In this document: one piece after another, positions 23,272 through 31,657 of the stretch
Numbering within the stretch: position 1 is the stretch's first letter
How the letters are laid out: every line of letters begins with the position of its first letter
Assembly: GCF_014648355.1 (NCBI RefSeq)
Contig: NZ_BMQY01000007.1
Span: 148,486-212,485 of the forward strand
Source: Couchioplanes azureus
GTDB lineage: Bacteria > Actinomycetota > Actinomycetes > Mycobacteriales > Micromonosporaceae
Direction: 5' to 3'
DNA length: 64,000 nucleotides
The notes under the pieces: generated by a model
Databases searched by the model: none
Seen by the model: the letters and a program-made list of their open reading frames with translations, nothing else
What the model was told of the DNA's origin: nothing
Position numbers and translations under genes: made by a program

Positions 23272-24654
23272 TCAGAAGGGGTCGAGCGGCTGCCCGACGG
23301 CGATGCCGTCGTGGTTGATCTCGAACTCGTGCGCCTGCGGGAGGTGTCTGCTGGCCCGCGTCTTCAGCACGGTCAGCGCCCGCGCCGCCGTGCCGCGCCG
23401 GCGTACGTACTGCAGGAGGATCACGTTGTCGGACAGGTGTGACACGCCCAGCTCGGACAGCGCGGTCTGGCCGTACAGCTCGGGCGTCTCGAAGGTCAGC
23501 AGCACGCTGATCCCCTCGCGGGAGCAGCGGTCGAGCATCGAGTAGATGAACTCGCGGAACCGCTTGTCGTCGGGACAGGCCGCCGCCAGGTCGCCGAGGC
23601 TGTCGATGACCAGCCGGCGCGCCTGCCGCGACCTGATGGTGTCGAACAGCTCGTAGAACCACTGGTCGATGTAGATGTCGTTCGGTGACTCGCAGCGCAG
23701 CAGGACCCCGGGTTCGTCGGCGTTCCACCCGAACCCGCGGATCATCCGCTCGAGCTGCACCCGGTTCTCCTGCAACGAGGCGAACACCGTGGGCTCGCCG
23801 AGGCGCGCCCCGCCGAAGGCGAACTGCAGGCCGATCACGGTCTTGCCGGACCCGCACGGGCCGATCACCAGGGTGCCCGACCCGGGCCAGTACCCGTCGG
23901 CGAGCAGGGTGTCCAGGGCGCCGATGCCCGAGGTCGCCCGCCGGTCGCCCAGCTCGTACCGCGCGGTGCCGACGGCGCTGAGCCGGGGGAACACCTGCAG
24001 GCCGTCGGCGCCGACGCGGTATGCGTGAGCGCCGGAGAGATAGTCGCTGCCGCGCAGCTTGAGCACCCGCAGGGCGCGGCTGTCGCGCTGGCCGTCGTCC
24101 TGGATGCTCAGCAGGACGGCGGCGTCGGCGACCGCGAACTCGGGGCAGACCGCCAGCTCGTCGCGGTCGTACTCGCCGAGCCACAGCGCCATCGTGCCGG
24201 TCGCGGACAGCCGGCCGGCCAGCTGGTGCACGAAGCCCTCGACCTCGCGGGTGCCCACCGCCTGGTAGCGCAGCGCCCGGAAGCTGTCGATGATCAGCAC
24301 CGAGCACACCCGCCGCGCGGTCAGGTCGCTGATCCGGTCGAGCGTGCCCGTGAGCCCCGCGCCGTCGATCCGGCCGCCGAGGTCGTCGAAGAGCACGGCG
24401 CGGCCGACGCGGGCGGGCTCGAAGAACGACAGTCCCTCGGCGAAGTAGAGGATCTTGCTGAGCGGTTCGGCGAGCGTGCTCAGGTAGATCGCCGGGCGCT
24501 CCTCGGTCCCGTTCGCGAAGGCGTACTGCTGCGCCAGCACGGTCTTGCCCGTGCCCGGCAGGCCCGCGATGACGGCGATGGACGGGTCGATGAGGCCCCC
24601 GCCGAGGATCGCGTCCAGCTGCGACCGGCCGCTCGACAGCCGCCGGCTAGGCAT
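23272..24654 (-). CDS. KaiC-like double RecA-fold ATPase
   Basis: The protein has 460 residues and two KaiC-type RecA domains. Walker A motifs are GLPGTGKT (31-38) and GPCGSGKT (265-272), and the Walker B strands are VLIIDSFRAL and RLVIDSLGDL. Both halves begin with the KaiC-type lead-in (SGRSQLDAILGGGL and SGIGALDTLLADG). I chose the ATG at 24654, which overlaps the upstream stop by eight bases, rather than the ATG eight codons earlier that has no ribosome site. Outside cyanobacteria such proteins are not clocks; several act with kinases or anti-sigma-type ATPases in signalling. Translational coupling to an ATPase-receiver fusion supports that. No kaiA or kaiB is seen. Confidence 0.88.
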   Translation of the reverse strand: MPSRRLSSGRSQLDAILGGGLIDPSIAVIAGLPGTGKTVLAQQYAFANGTEERPAIYLSTLAEPLSKILYFAEGLSFFEPARVGRAVLFDDLGGRIDGAGLTGTLDRISDLTARRVCSVLIIDSFRALRYQAVGTREVEGFVHQLAGRLSATGTMALWLGEYDRDELAVCPEFAVADAAVLLSIQDDGQRDSRALRVLKLRGSDYLSGAHAYRVGADGLQVFPRLSAVGTARYELGDRRATSGIGALDTLLADGYWPGSGTLVIGPCGSGKTVIGLQFAFGGARLGEPTVFASLQENRVQLERMIRGFGWNADEPGVLLRCESPNDIYIDQWFYELFDTIRSRQARRLVIDSLGDLAAACPDDKRFREFIYSMLDRCSREGISVLLTFETPELYGQTALSELGVSHLSDNVILLQYVRRRGTAARALTVLKTRASRHLPQAHEFEINHDGIAVGQPLDPF

Positions 24655-25432
24655 GGGCCGCGGTTCCCGCCGCCGCATCGACCGGTTCGATCAGCTGCCG
24701 GACCGCCGCGAGCACCTCCAGCGGGTGCACCGGCTTGCGCAGGAACCGGTCCGCGGGCAGCGTCGCGGGCGGCGGGAGGCTCGACAGCGCCAGCACCGGG
24801 ATCCGCGAGCGGGTGAGCTCCTCGCAGAGCGCCGTCGTCGCGCCCTGCGAGCTCGTCAGGTCCACGATCGCCAGCCGGGGCGGGCCGCCCGGCGCGGCGC
24901 GCCCGGCCTGCGCGGACGCTGCCAGGGTGGTCGGGTATCCCTCCGCCTGCAGGAACAGGGACAACGACCGTCCGGCGAACCGGTCGCCGTCCACCACGAG
25001 GAGCCGGGGCCGTCCGGGGACCTGCGCGGAGTGCACCGGCATGTGCAGCCGGACCGTGGTGCCGTGCTCGCCCCGGCGCCCCGCCCGTACGGTGACCTCG
25101 TCGGCCAGTCCCAGCACGAGCCTCAACCCGACCCCGCGGTGGCCGGTGGCGCTCACGCCGAGCGCGAACACGCCGTCGTCCACCACGGTGATCCACACGC
25201 CGTGCCCGGTGGGCTCCCAGCGCACGGTGACCGCATCCGCGCCGCTGTGCTCGACGGCGTTGGTCGCCACCTCGTTGGCGACCAGCACGATCCGCTCCAG
25301 ATCCCCGTCCGTGACGCCGGCCGCTTGCCCGAGCCGGGTCACATAGGACCGGATGTCGCGCAACGTCGCTGGACTCGCGGAGAACACGTGCTCGACCGGC
25401 TCTGCCGATCCCGGGTCAGGCCATGAGGACAT
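24647..25432 (-). CDS. Anti-sigma-type HATPase fused to a receiver-like domain
   Basis: Residues 1-135 form a HATPase_c domain of the RsbW/SpoIIAB type. The N-box is IVLVANEVATNAVEHS (Glu54, Asn58), followed by VVDDGVFALGV and HRGVGLRLVLGLADE. Residues 141-255 resemble a receiver, with RLLVVDGDRFAG, Asp191 in LAIVDLTS and Lys233 in FLRKPVHPLE, although parts are loose. AAGGAGG precedes the ATG at 25432. An anti-sigma kinase domain carrying a C-terminal receiver is uncommon, since receivers are usually N-terminal. The pair with the KaiC-like ATPase may form one signalling module. Confidence 0.85.
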   Translation of the reverse strand: MSSWPDPGSAEPVEHVFSASPATLRDIRSYVTRLGQAAGVTDGDLERIVLVANEVATNAVEHSGADAVTVRWEPTGHGVWITVVDDGVFALGVSATGHRGVGLRLVLGLADEVTVRAGRRGEHGTTVRLHMPVHSAQVPGRPRLLVVDGDRFAGRSLSLFLQAEGYPTTLAASAQAGRAAPGGPPRLAIVDLTSSQGATTALCEELTRSRIPVLALSSLPPPATLPADRFLRKPVHPLEVLAAVRQLIEPVDAAAGTAAHA

Positions 25433-25461
25433 GCCACACGCCTCCTTCGGACCTCCCGCTC

Positions 25462-25490
25462 AGAGTAGACCCGTCGGCGACGGCGGCCAA
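25462..25490 (-). promoter_or_regulatory. Housekeeping-type promoter for the ATPase-receiver/KaiC-like operon
   Basis: On the minus strand TTGGCC (25485-25490) and TACTCT (25462-25467) are separated by exactly 17 bp, a good fit to the actinobacterial TTGACN/TANNNT promoter. The -10 element ends 29 bp before the ATG at 25432, which leaves room for the AAGGAGG site. Confidence 0.6.
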
Positions 25491-25521
25491 AGGGCCGACC
25501 GCGGGCGGGGTACGGCGGCGC

Positions 25522-26136
25522 CTAGGCGAGATCGAGCACGTACGAGTCGCCGTCGCGGCGGAAGCCCAGCCGGTCGTAGTACGGCGAGACCATCCCCGGC
25601 GGGCTGACCACGGTCCGGCAGCCCCGCCGGGTGAACAGGTCGCTGCGGCGGTAGACGAACTCCCCGGGCGTGAAGTCGCGGTACCGCTGGGTGACGTAGT
25701 CCAGCTCCACCTGCGCCCGGTCGCCGGCCACGCGGAACAGCACCACGCCGACGATCTCGTCGGCGTTCAGCACCAGGAACGCGCACCGGTCGTCGTCCTC
25801 GCCGACCGCCCGGAAGCCGGGGTTGAAGGTGACGATGTCGTCGTGGTGCAGGGCCAGCACGTGCGCCAGGACCTCGTCGCCGGGGCGGACCTCCGCCACC
25901 CGGTACGCCCGCTCGTCGTGCCGGCTCCTCATCATCCGGGTCAGGTACCACACGTTGATGACGGCGAGCACCACGTTGAGCCCGACCATCGGCCACACCC
26001 CGACGGCCGCGTTGAAGCCGATGAGCACCAGGCAGCCGACGAGGTTCAGCGCCCGCAGGCGCAGCAGCCTGGTCTGCAGCAGCGACCACACCAGCAGCGC
26101 CGAACCGGTCCAGCCGATCACGTCCAGCCACGTCAC
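25522..26136 (-). CDS. YgjV-like membrane protein with C-terminal acetyltransferase-like region
   Basis: This 204-residue protein begins with three hydrophobic helices (VIGWTGSALLVWSLLQTRLL, LNLVGCLVLIGFNAAVGVWP, VGLNVVLAVINVWYLTRMM), as in the YgjV family. After a basic linker comes a soluble half (residues 78-204) with FLVLNADEIVGVVLF, VELDYVTQRYRDFTPGEFVY and SPYYDRLGFRRDGDSY. The last two resemble the end of a GNAT acetyltransferase fold. The GNAT assignment is by pattern only. It lies downstream of the membrane kinase gene with a 65-bp gap and may be transcribed with it. Confidence 0.7.
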   Translation of the reverse strand: MTWLDVIGWTGSALLVWSLLQTRLLRLRALNLVGCLVLIGFNAAVGVWPMVGLNVVLAVINVWYLTRMMRSRHDERAYRVAEVRPGDEVLAHVLALHHDDIVTFNPGFRAVGEDDDRCAFLVLNADEIVGVVLFRVAGDRAQVELDYVTQRYRDFTPGEFVYRRSDLFTRRGCRTVVSPPGMVSPYYDRLGFRRDGDSYVLDLA

Positions 26137-26201
26137 CCGATCAGCCTAGGTGATCGGAGCGGCCCGCCCGGGCGGTTCCGCCGTGCCTGCGTACCGGGCG
26201 G

Positions 26202-28301
26202 TCAGCGCAGGCCCGAACCCGGCGACGCGGCCCGCCGGGGTACGACCACCGACGCCGGCACGGTGAACCGGATGCACGTGCCGCGCCCGCCCGGGCCGGG
26301 CTCGGCGAGGATCGTGCCGCCGTGCCGCTCCACGATCCGGCGGCAGATGCCCAGGCCGAGCCCGGTGCCGACGTAGCCCGAGGTCCGGTGGGCGCGGTGG
26401 AAGTTGTCGAACACCCGGCCGTGCTGCCCGGCGGGGATGCCGATGCCGTTGTCGACCACCCGTACCTCGACGTAGTCGCCGCCCGCGTCGGCCGCGGAGA
26501 TCATCAGTTCGGGGGTGACGCCCGGCGCGACGTACTTGATGGCGTTGCTGATCAGGTTGTCGAGCACCTGGCGGATCAGCACGGGGTCCGCGTACACCGA
26601 CGGCAGCTCCTCGACGTGGAAGCGCGGCACCGGGCCGCCGGTGCTCTCGGCCTGGTCGGCGCGGGCGGCGACGATCTCGGACACCAGCGGGCCCAGGGCG
26701 ACGTCGGCCGGTGCCAGCGCCGCGTCCCGGGCGGTCGTGTACGCCAGCAGGTCGTTGATGAGGTTGCGCATCCGGACACCGGCGCGCCGCACCCGCTGCA
26801 GCCCGTCGACCGCGTCGTCGACGGCGGGATGCCGGGGCGCGTCCTCGAGGGCGACCAGCACCGCGTCGGACCATCCCTCGACGGTGGCGAGCGGGTTGAG
26901 CAGGTCGTGGGCCACGACGCCGGCGAAGGAGGCCAGCTCGTCGCGGTGGCGGCGCTCGGCGGTGACGTCGCTGAAGATGGTCAGCGCGCACGCGCGCCCG
27001 TCGATGAGGTGCGGCAGCCGGGTGGCGGTCACGTGCAGGACGCGCCCGTCGGGCACCTGGGCGTTGCGCACGACGATGTCCATGCCGTGCGGTTCCCCGG
27101 TCAGCAGCGATCGCCGGAAGGGCAGGTCGGCGGCGTCGATCGGGGTGCCGTCGGGGTGGAACAGGCCGTAGAACGCGCTGTCGGCGAGGTGGCCGGTGGT
27201 GCTCACCACGCCGCCCATCAGCCGGGCGCCGGCCGGGTTGCGCAGGATCAGCCGGCCCTGCTCGTCGAGGACGGCGAGACCCTCGGCCATGCCGTCGACG
27301 ATCGTGGTGAGCGTGGCGGCCTGGTCCGCCGCGGCCCGTTCGGAGGCGCGCAGGTCGGCGAGCAGGCGTGCGCGTTCGTCGCGGCTCAGGGCCAGGGAGA
27401 GGCCGACGACCGCCACCATGCCGACGAACGCCTGGGCGATCAGGGCGCGCCCGGCGTTGTCGCCGACGTGCGCGAACGGCCCGTCGCCGTGCAGGGTGTA
27501 GAGCACGGCCACGCAGCCGAAGACCAGGTCGTGCAGGACCACGAACCCGGTGCGCAGCCGCAGTGCCGCCCAGACGGTCATGGTGAGCAGCGGGAAGGCC
27601 AGCGGGAGCCCGTGGTCGGCGCCGAACGCGATGAAGTAGGTGAACGACGACGCCACCACGACGGCGACGTACTCGCAGGCACGCTGCCAGGTGAGGGTGG
27701 CGAGCCGGTTGCGCACCTGGGCCCGCAGCCCGGTCGCGGGCTCGGCGCGCATCCGGTGCAGCATGTGCCCCACGCGCAGGCCGACCGCGCCGATCAGCAG
27801 GATGCTGACCGTGTTGCGGGTCTGCCACACCGCGGTTGCGGGCCACGAGTAGGCGCCGTTGACGACCCAGCCCGCGGTGGGGCCGATCAGCGCCCCGGCC
27901 GCGCTGGCCAGGAACGCCGAGCCGATGAGCCGCCAGAGCTCGGCGAGCCGGGCCAGCGGCTGGTCCCCGCCGCCGCCCCACAGATGCGGCAGCCAGCGGC
28001 GGAACAGGTACGCGAACAGCGCGGCCTGGGCCAGGTTGGCGACGACGTACATCAGGGCCAGCACCGGCGGCGCCCCGGTCGCGGTGTTCACCCCGAACGT
28101 CACGGCCGCCAGGGCCAGCGCGTCGCAGGCCCGCCAGCGGGACCGGTACTGGACCAGGAACCACACCGCCGAGACGCCGGCGGCGGGCCACACCAGGCTG
28201 AGGTTGGTGCCGTCCATGATCGTCTGCCGGCCCAGCCAGGTGGCGACCAGATACAGCGACGCGAAGCCGGCCGTCCGCAGCAGGGAGGTGGCCGCGGTCA
28301 C
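26202..28301 (-). CDS. MASE1-type membrane histidine kinase with PAS domain
   Basis: This kinase has 699 residues. The first 300 residues carry eight or so helices resembling a MASE1 sensor (LYLVATWLGRQTI, LSLVWPAAGVSAVWFL, ASAAGALIGPTAGWVVNGAY). A PAS domain (IVDGMAEGLAVLDEQGRLIL), a HisKA region (FAGVVAHDLLNPLATVEGW) and HATPase_c (QVLDNLISNAIKYVAPG, VVDNGIGIPAGQ, YVGTGLGLGICRRIVERHGG) follow. I start it at GTG 28301, which overlaps the receiver gene stop by four bases (GTGA); an open frame upstream runs through the receiver gene and is spurious. The phosphoacceptor reads AHDLLNP rather than SHELRTP, as in several light or redox kinases. Confidence 0.9.
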   Translation of the reverse strand: MTAATSLLRTAGFASLYLVATWLGRQTIMDGTNLSLVWPAAGVSAVWFLVQYRSRWRACDALALAAVTFGVNTATGAPPVLALMYVVANLAQAALFAYLFRRWLPHLWGGGGDQPLARLAELWRLIGSAFLASAAGALIGPTAGWVVNGAYSWPATAVWQTRNTVSILLIGAVGLRVGHMLHRMRAEPATGLRAQVRNRLATLTWQRACEYVAVVVASSFTYFIAFGADHGLPLAFPLLTMTVWAALRLRTGFVVLHDLVFGCVAVLYTLHGDGPFAHVGDNAGRALIAQAFVGMVAVVGLSLALSRDERARLLADLRASERAAADQAATLTTIVDGMAEGLAVLDEQGRLILRNPAGARLMGGVVSTTGHLADSAFYGLFHPDGTPIDAADLPFRRSLLTGEPHGMDIVVRNAQVPDGRVLHVTATRLPHLIDGRACALTIFSDVTAERRHRDELASFAGVVAHDLLNPLATVEGWSDAVLVALEDAPRHPAVDDAVDGLQRVRRAGVRMRNLINDLLAYTTARDAALAPADVALGPLVSEIVAARADQAESTGGPVPRFHVEELPSVYADPVLIRQVLDNLISNAIKYVAPGVTPELMISAADAGGDYVEVRVVDNGIGIPAGQHGRVFDNFHRAHRTSGYVGTGLGLGICRRIVERHGGTILAEPGPGGRGTCIRFTVPASVVVPRRAASPGSGLR

Positions 28302-28672
28302 GGCGGTGTCCCGGGGCGGGCGAGCAGGTCGGCGACGGCGTCGCAGAGCGCGGCCGGAGTGAACGGCTTGGCGACGTACCGGGCGTCGTAGTCCGCGGTC
28401 CTGGTCTGCACCTCGGCGCCCCACAGCACCGTCAGGAACAGCGCGGGAAGCCGCGGGTACGCCGCCCGCAGCCGTTCGAGCAGCTCGAAGCCGTCCACGC
28501 CGGGCATGTCGACGTCGAGCACGGCGGCGTCGGGCGGGCCGTGCAGGGCCACCTCGGCGAGGGCGGTCGCCGCGTCGTGCGCGTAGAGCACCTCGTGCCC
28601 GGCGCGGACGAGGTGCCGGGCGATCAGGGCACAGATGTCCGGCTCGTTGTCGACCACCAGTAGCCGCGCCAT
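28298..28672 (-). CDS. Single-domain response regulator
   Basis: The protein is one receiver domain of 124 residues: MARLLVVDNEPDICALIARH, phospho-acceptor Asp53 in AVLDVDMPGVDGFELL, and YVAKPFTPAALCDAV near the C-terminus. The Thr of the usual T-A pair reads FLTVLWG. The four-base GTGA overlap with the MASE1 kinase gene shows that the two are translated together and probably work as a pair. GGAAGGGGG precedes the start. With no output domain, the target is a protein partner that cannot be named from here. Confidence 0.9.
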   Translation of the reverse strand: MARLLVVDNEPDICALIARHLVRAGHEVLYAHDAATALAEVALHGPPDAAVLDVDMPGVDGFELLERLRAAYPRLPALFLTVLWGAEVQTRTADYDARYVAKPFTPAALCDAVADLLARPGTPP

Positions 28673-28747
28673 CCTCCGGACCCCCTTCCCCGTGTCCTAT
28701 CGGCAGCCCGCCGGGCGGCGCTGAGCGCGGCCGCGGCCGCGGAAATC

Positions 28748-28844
28748 TGCAATTGCACGCCACCAGTGCCGAATAATGGACAGAAGTATTGACGAAAGCC
28801 TTAGGGATATGCGGATTCCGCACCGCTGGCAAATCGGTTAGCGT
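28748..28844 (+). promoter_or_regulatory. Promoter/operator region of the PLP-enzyme operon
   Basis: This AT-enriched stretch between the receiver gene and the decarboxylase holds a perfect palindrome TGCAATTGCA (28748-28757), a TTGACG hexamer (28789-28794), a perfect 6+1+6 inverted repeat TGCGGA-T-TCCGCA (28810-28822) and a TAGCGT -10-like hexamer (28839-28844). The hexamers are not spaced as one standard promoter, so the exact start site is unclear. Two dyads argue for regulated transcription. Confidence 0.4.
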
Positions 28845-28864
28845 GGGGATCCGGACCAGCGGCG

Positions 28865-30343
28865 ATGACGGCGCCACGACTCGGCTTGGGAGTCGCTTTG
28901 ACGCTTTACCTCACACCGCGAATCGACGCGATACTGCGTTCCGTACTCGACGAGCCGGTCCTGCTCGGGGGCCTGGTCGAGGCGCTGGGGTCCCCGCTCG
29001 GCGTGGTGCTCCCCGAACGGCTCGCCGGCAACGTCGCCGCTTTTCGCGACGTCTATTCCGGGCACCGCCTCGGCGGGCAGATCTTCTTCGCGCACAAGGC
29101 GAATCAGTCCAGCGCCCTGATCCGGGAACTGGCCGCCGGTGACGCGGGCATCGACGTGGCGTCGCTGGCCGAGCTGCAGCACGCCCTCGGCGCCGGCTTC
29201 GCGCCGCAGCGCATCATGGCGACTGGCCCGAAGAACCGGGAGTTCCTGTGGCTGTGCGCCCGGGCCGGGGTGACCGTGAACGCCGACTCCCTCGCCGAGC
29301 TCGCCGAGCTGGCCGCGCTCGTCACCGGTCGCGGCCTGCCGCGCGTACGGGTCATGGCCCGGTTGTCGGGCTTCGCCTCCGCCGGCACGGGCGTGGCCAG
29401 CGGCCGCAGCCGCTTCGGCGTGCCGAGCGCCGGCCTCGCCCAGGTGCTCGACCTCGTCGAGAAGCACCCGGAGGCGCTCGACCTGGTCGGCGTCGCCTTC
29501 CACCTGGACACCATCGGCCTGCCGGAGAAGGTCGTGGCGCTGGAGGGCTGCCTGGCCGCCCTGGACGAGTGCCGCCGGCGGGGTCTGCGTCCCTGGTCGG
29601 TGGACGCCGGCGGCGGGTTCGGCGTGGACTATCTCGCCGACGCCGCGCAGTGGGAGCGGTACACCTCGGAGCTCACCCGGGCGGTGCTCGGCCGGCGGCC
29701 GCCGCTGACCTGGCGCGGGCACGGCTACGGGCTGCGCAACGAGGGCGGCACCGTCCGGGGCGCGCTGGGGCTCTATCCCGCGCACCGGCCGGTCGCCGGT
29801 GCGGCATACCTCGACCGGCTGCTGCGCGCCGCCGGGCCCTCCCACGGCCGGCCGCTGGGCGAGCTGCTGCTGGACAACATGTACGACCTGCACGTCGAGC
29901 CCGGCCGGGCGCTGCTCGACCAGTGCGGCATGGTGCTCGCGACGGTCCTGGAGGTCCGCGACGACGACGGCGACACGGTGGTGCGGCTGGACCTCAACGC
30001 CCGCGACGTCAGCCTGGAGGAGCACGGGGTGCTCATGGACCCGGTGGTGGTGCACCGCGGGAGCCGCGCCGCCGACCGGCCGGTGGACGTGTACCTGTTC
30101 GGCAATCTGTGCCTGGAGGCCGACCTGGTCACCCGGCGCCGGGTGTCCCTGCCGTCCCGGCCGCGCCCGGGTGACCTGCTCGCCTTCGTCAACACGGCCG
30201 GCTACTTCATGGACTTCAGCGCCACCCACGCGCTGCGCCAGCCGATCGGCCGCAAGGTGGCCATGTACCGCGACGGCGGCGCGTGGCGGTGGTGTCTCGA
30301 CGAGCAGTACTGGCCCCTACACCCGCGTGCGGAGGCACCATGA
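28865..30343 (+). CDS. PLP-dependent fold-III decarboxylase-like enzyme (Y4yA-like)
   Basis: This 492-residue protein belongs to the alanine-racemase/diaminopimelate-decarboxylase fold. The PLP lysine is Lys78 in FFAHKANQSS, followed by AGIDVASLAELQHAL, VAFHLDTIGLPEK and SVDAGGGFGVDYL. The C-terminal domain holds NMYDLHVEPGRALLDQCG and GNLCLEADLV, which match the second PLP/active-site segment (EPGR and the C-L-E-x-D motif) of decarboxylases. It is longer than LysA and best resembles the Y4yA branch. Its substrate is probably an amino acid made or trimmed in this pathway. The stop overlaps the next start by four bases (ATGA), so the operon is tightly coupled. Confidence 0.85.
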   Translation: MTAPRLGLGVALTLYLTPRIDAILRSVLDEPVLLGGLVEALGSPLGVVLPERLAGNVAAFRDVYSGHRLGGQIFFAHKANQSSALIRELAAGDAGIDVASLAELQHALGAGFAPQRIMATGPKNREFLWLCARAGVTVNADSLAELAELAALVTGRGLPRVRVMARLSGFASAGTGVASGRSRFGVPSAGLAQVLDLVEKHPEALDLVGVAFHLDTIGLPEKVVALEGCLAALDECRRRGLRPWSVDAGGGFGVDYLADAAQWERYTSELTRAVLGRRPPLTWRGHGYGLRNEGGTVRGALGLYPAHRPVAGAAYLDRLLRAAGPSHGRPLGELLLDNMYDLHVEPGRALLDQCGMVLATVLEVRDDDGDTVVRLDLNARDVSLEEHGVLMDPVVVHRGSRAADRPVDVYLFGNLCLEADLVTRRRVSLPSRPRPGDLLAFVNTAGYFMDFSATHALRQPIGRKVAMYRDGGAWRWCLDEQYWPLHPRAEAP

Positions 30344-31656
30344 GATACGACGCCATGACCGACGCGATCGGCAACACCCCGCTGGTGCGGATCGACCCGG
30401 CCGTGCACGGCCTGCGCCACATCGACCTGTACGCCAAGATGGAGCTGCTCAACCCGTTCGGCTCGGTGAAGGACCGCGCGGCCTGGACCATGGTGCGCCC
30501 GCTGATCGACCGGGCCGCCGGGCGCGGCGAGGTGGTGGAGCTGTCCAGCGGCAACACGGCCAAGGCCCTGGCGCTCATCGCCGGCCTGCACGGCCTCGGC
30601 TTCCGCAGCATCACCAACCGGATGAAGGTCCCGGAGATCAAGGATCTGCTCCTGCTGCTCGGCGCCGACATCGAGGAGCTGCCGGGCCAGGCCGAATGCC
30701 TCGACCCGACCGACACCGACGACCCGCTGACCCGCATGCACCGCTCGCTCGCCGGGTCCGGCACCGGCCACCTGCACACCGACCAGTACTTCAACGAGCT
30801 CAACGTCGAGGCCCACCTGCACGGCACCGGGCCCGAGATCGTCAAGGACCTCGACGGGCGCGCCCCGGACTACTTCGTCGCCTGTGTGGGCACGGCCGGC
30901 TCCTCGACCGGCGTGGCGGCGGCGCTGCGCCAGCACAACCCCGACGTGCGGGTGATCGGGCTGGTGGCGCACAAGTCCGACTTCATCCCGGGCATCCGCA
31001 ACATCGACGAGGTGCACGAGGTCGGTCTCTTCGACCCGGGCGTCTACGACGCCATCGAGACCATCACCGCCGACGACGCGATCGACGGGCTGCTCACCCT
31101 GGTACGCCGGTGCGGCACGCTCGCCGGGCCCACCGGCGGCGGCGCGTACCAGGGGACCGTACGGCACCTGCGGGCGATCGACGCACACCTCACCGAGCGC
31201 CGCACGGCGGTGTTCATCGTCTGCGACCGCGTCGAGAGCTACCTGAGCTACCTGCGCGAGCGGCGCCCCGAGCTGTTCCGCCGGCCCGCCCGCGGGCACT
31301 CCACCCGGACGCTCACCGACGCCGAGGTGGCCCAGGCCCCGTCGATCGGCGTCGACGAGGCCCGGACGTGGGTGGCCGAGCGGCGCGGCCTCGTGATCGA
31401 CCTGCGCGGTCCCTTCGCCTACCAGGCGCTGCACATCGACGGCTCGCTCAACATCGCCGACGAGCTCTTCGCCGAGCTGCTGCGCGGCGGCCTGCCGTTC
31501 GGCCGCCGCCAGCCGGTCCTGCTGGTCTGCCCGGTGGGTGAGAAGTCCGCCCGCTACGCGGCCCTGCTCACCCGCATGGGCCATCCCGAGGCGCGGTCGC
31601 TGTCCGGCGGCATCATCGCGTGGCGCGACGCCGGCGGCGAGCTGGTCCGGGACTGA
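30340..31656 (+). CDS. Cysteine-synthase-like PLP enzyme fused to a rhodanese domain
   Basis: Residues 1-325 form a fold-II PLP enzyme like CysK: IGNTPLVRI, the PLP lysine Lys44 in NPFGSVKDRAAW, the phosphate loop VELSSGNTAKALA, and ACVGTAGSSTGVAAAL. Residues 340-438 form a rhodanese domain (GLVIDLRGPFAYQALHIDGS) whose catalytic Cys397 lies in VCPVGEKSARYA. GGAGG sits ahead of the ATG at 30340. Such enzymes join an activated serine-like acceptor to a nucleophile. A built-in rhodanese could deliver sulfur as a persulfide, suggesting a sulfur-containing amino acid product. That role is inference. Confidence 0.88.
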   Translation: MRYDAMTDAIGNTPLVRIDPAVHGLRHIDLYAKMELLNPFGSVKDRAAWTMVRPLIDRAAGRGEVVELSSGNTAKALALIAGLHGLGFRSITNRMKVPEIKDLLLLLGADIEELPGQAECLDPTDTDDPLTRMHRSLAGSGTGHLHTDQYFNELNVEAHLHGTGPEIVKDLDGRAPDYFVACVGTAGSSTGVAAALRQHNPDVRVIGLVAHKSDFIPGIRNIDEVHEVGLFDPGVYDAIETITADDAIDGLLTLVRRCGTLAGPTGGGAYQGTVRHLRAIDAHLTERRTAVFIVCDRVESYLSYLRERRPELFRRPARGHSTRTLTDAEVAQAPSIGVDEARTWVAERRGLVIDLRGPFAYQALHIDGSLNIADELFAELLRGGLPFGRRQPVLLVCPVGEKSARYAALLTRMGHPEARSLSGGIIAWRDAGGELVRD

Positions 31657-31657
31657 G

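Noticed and set aside
23272..24654. Circadian clock protein KaiC
   Set aside because: The double RecA fold is KaiC-like, but no kaiA or kaiB gene is present and the neighbour is an anti-sigma-type ATPase. A clock role would be unfounded.
26302..28877. A longer start for the MASE1 kinase reading through the receiver gene
   Set aside because: The upstream residues are those of a shifted receiver gene. The GTG at 28301 with a four-base overlap fits the other pairs in the window.
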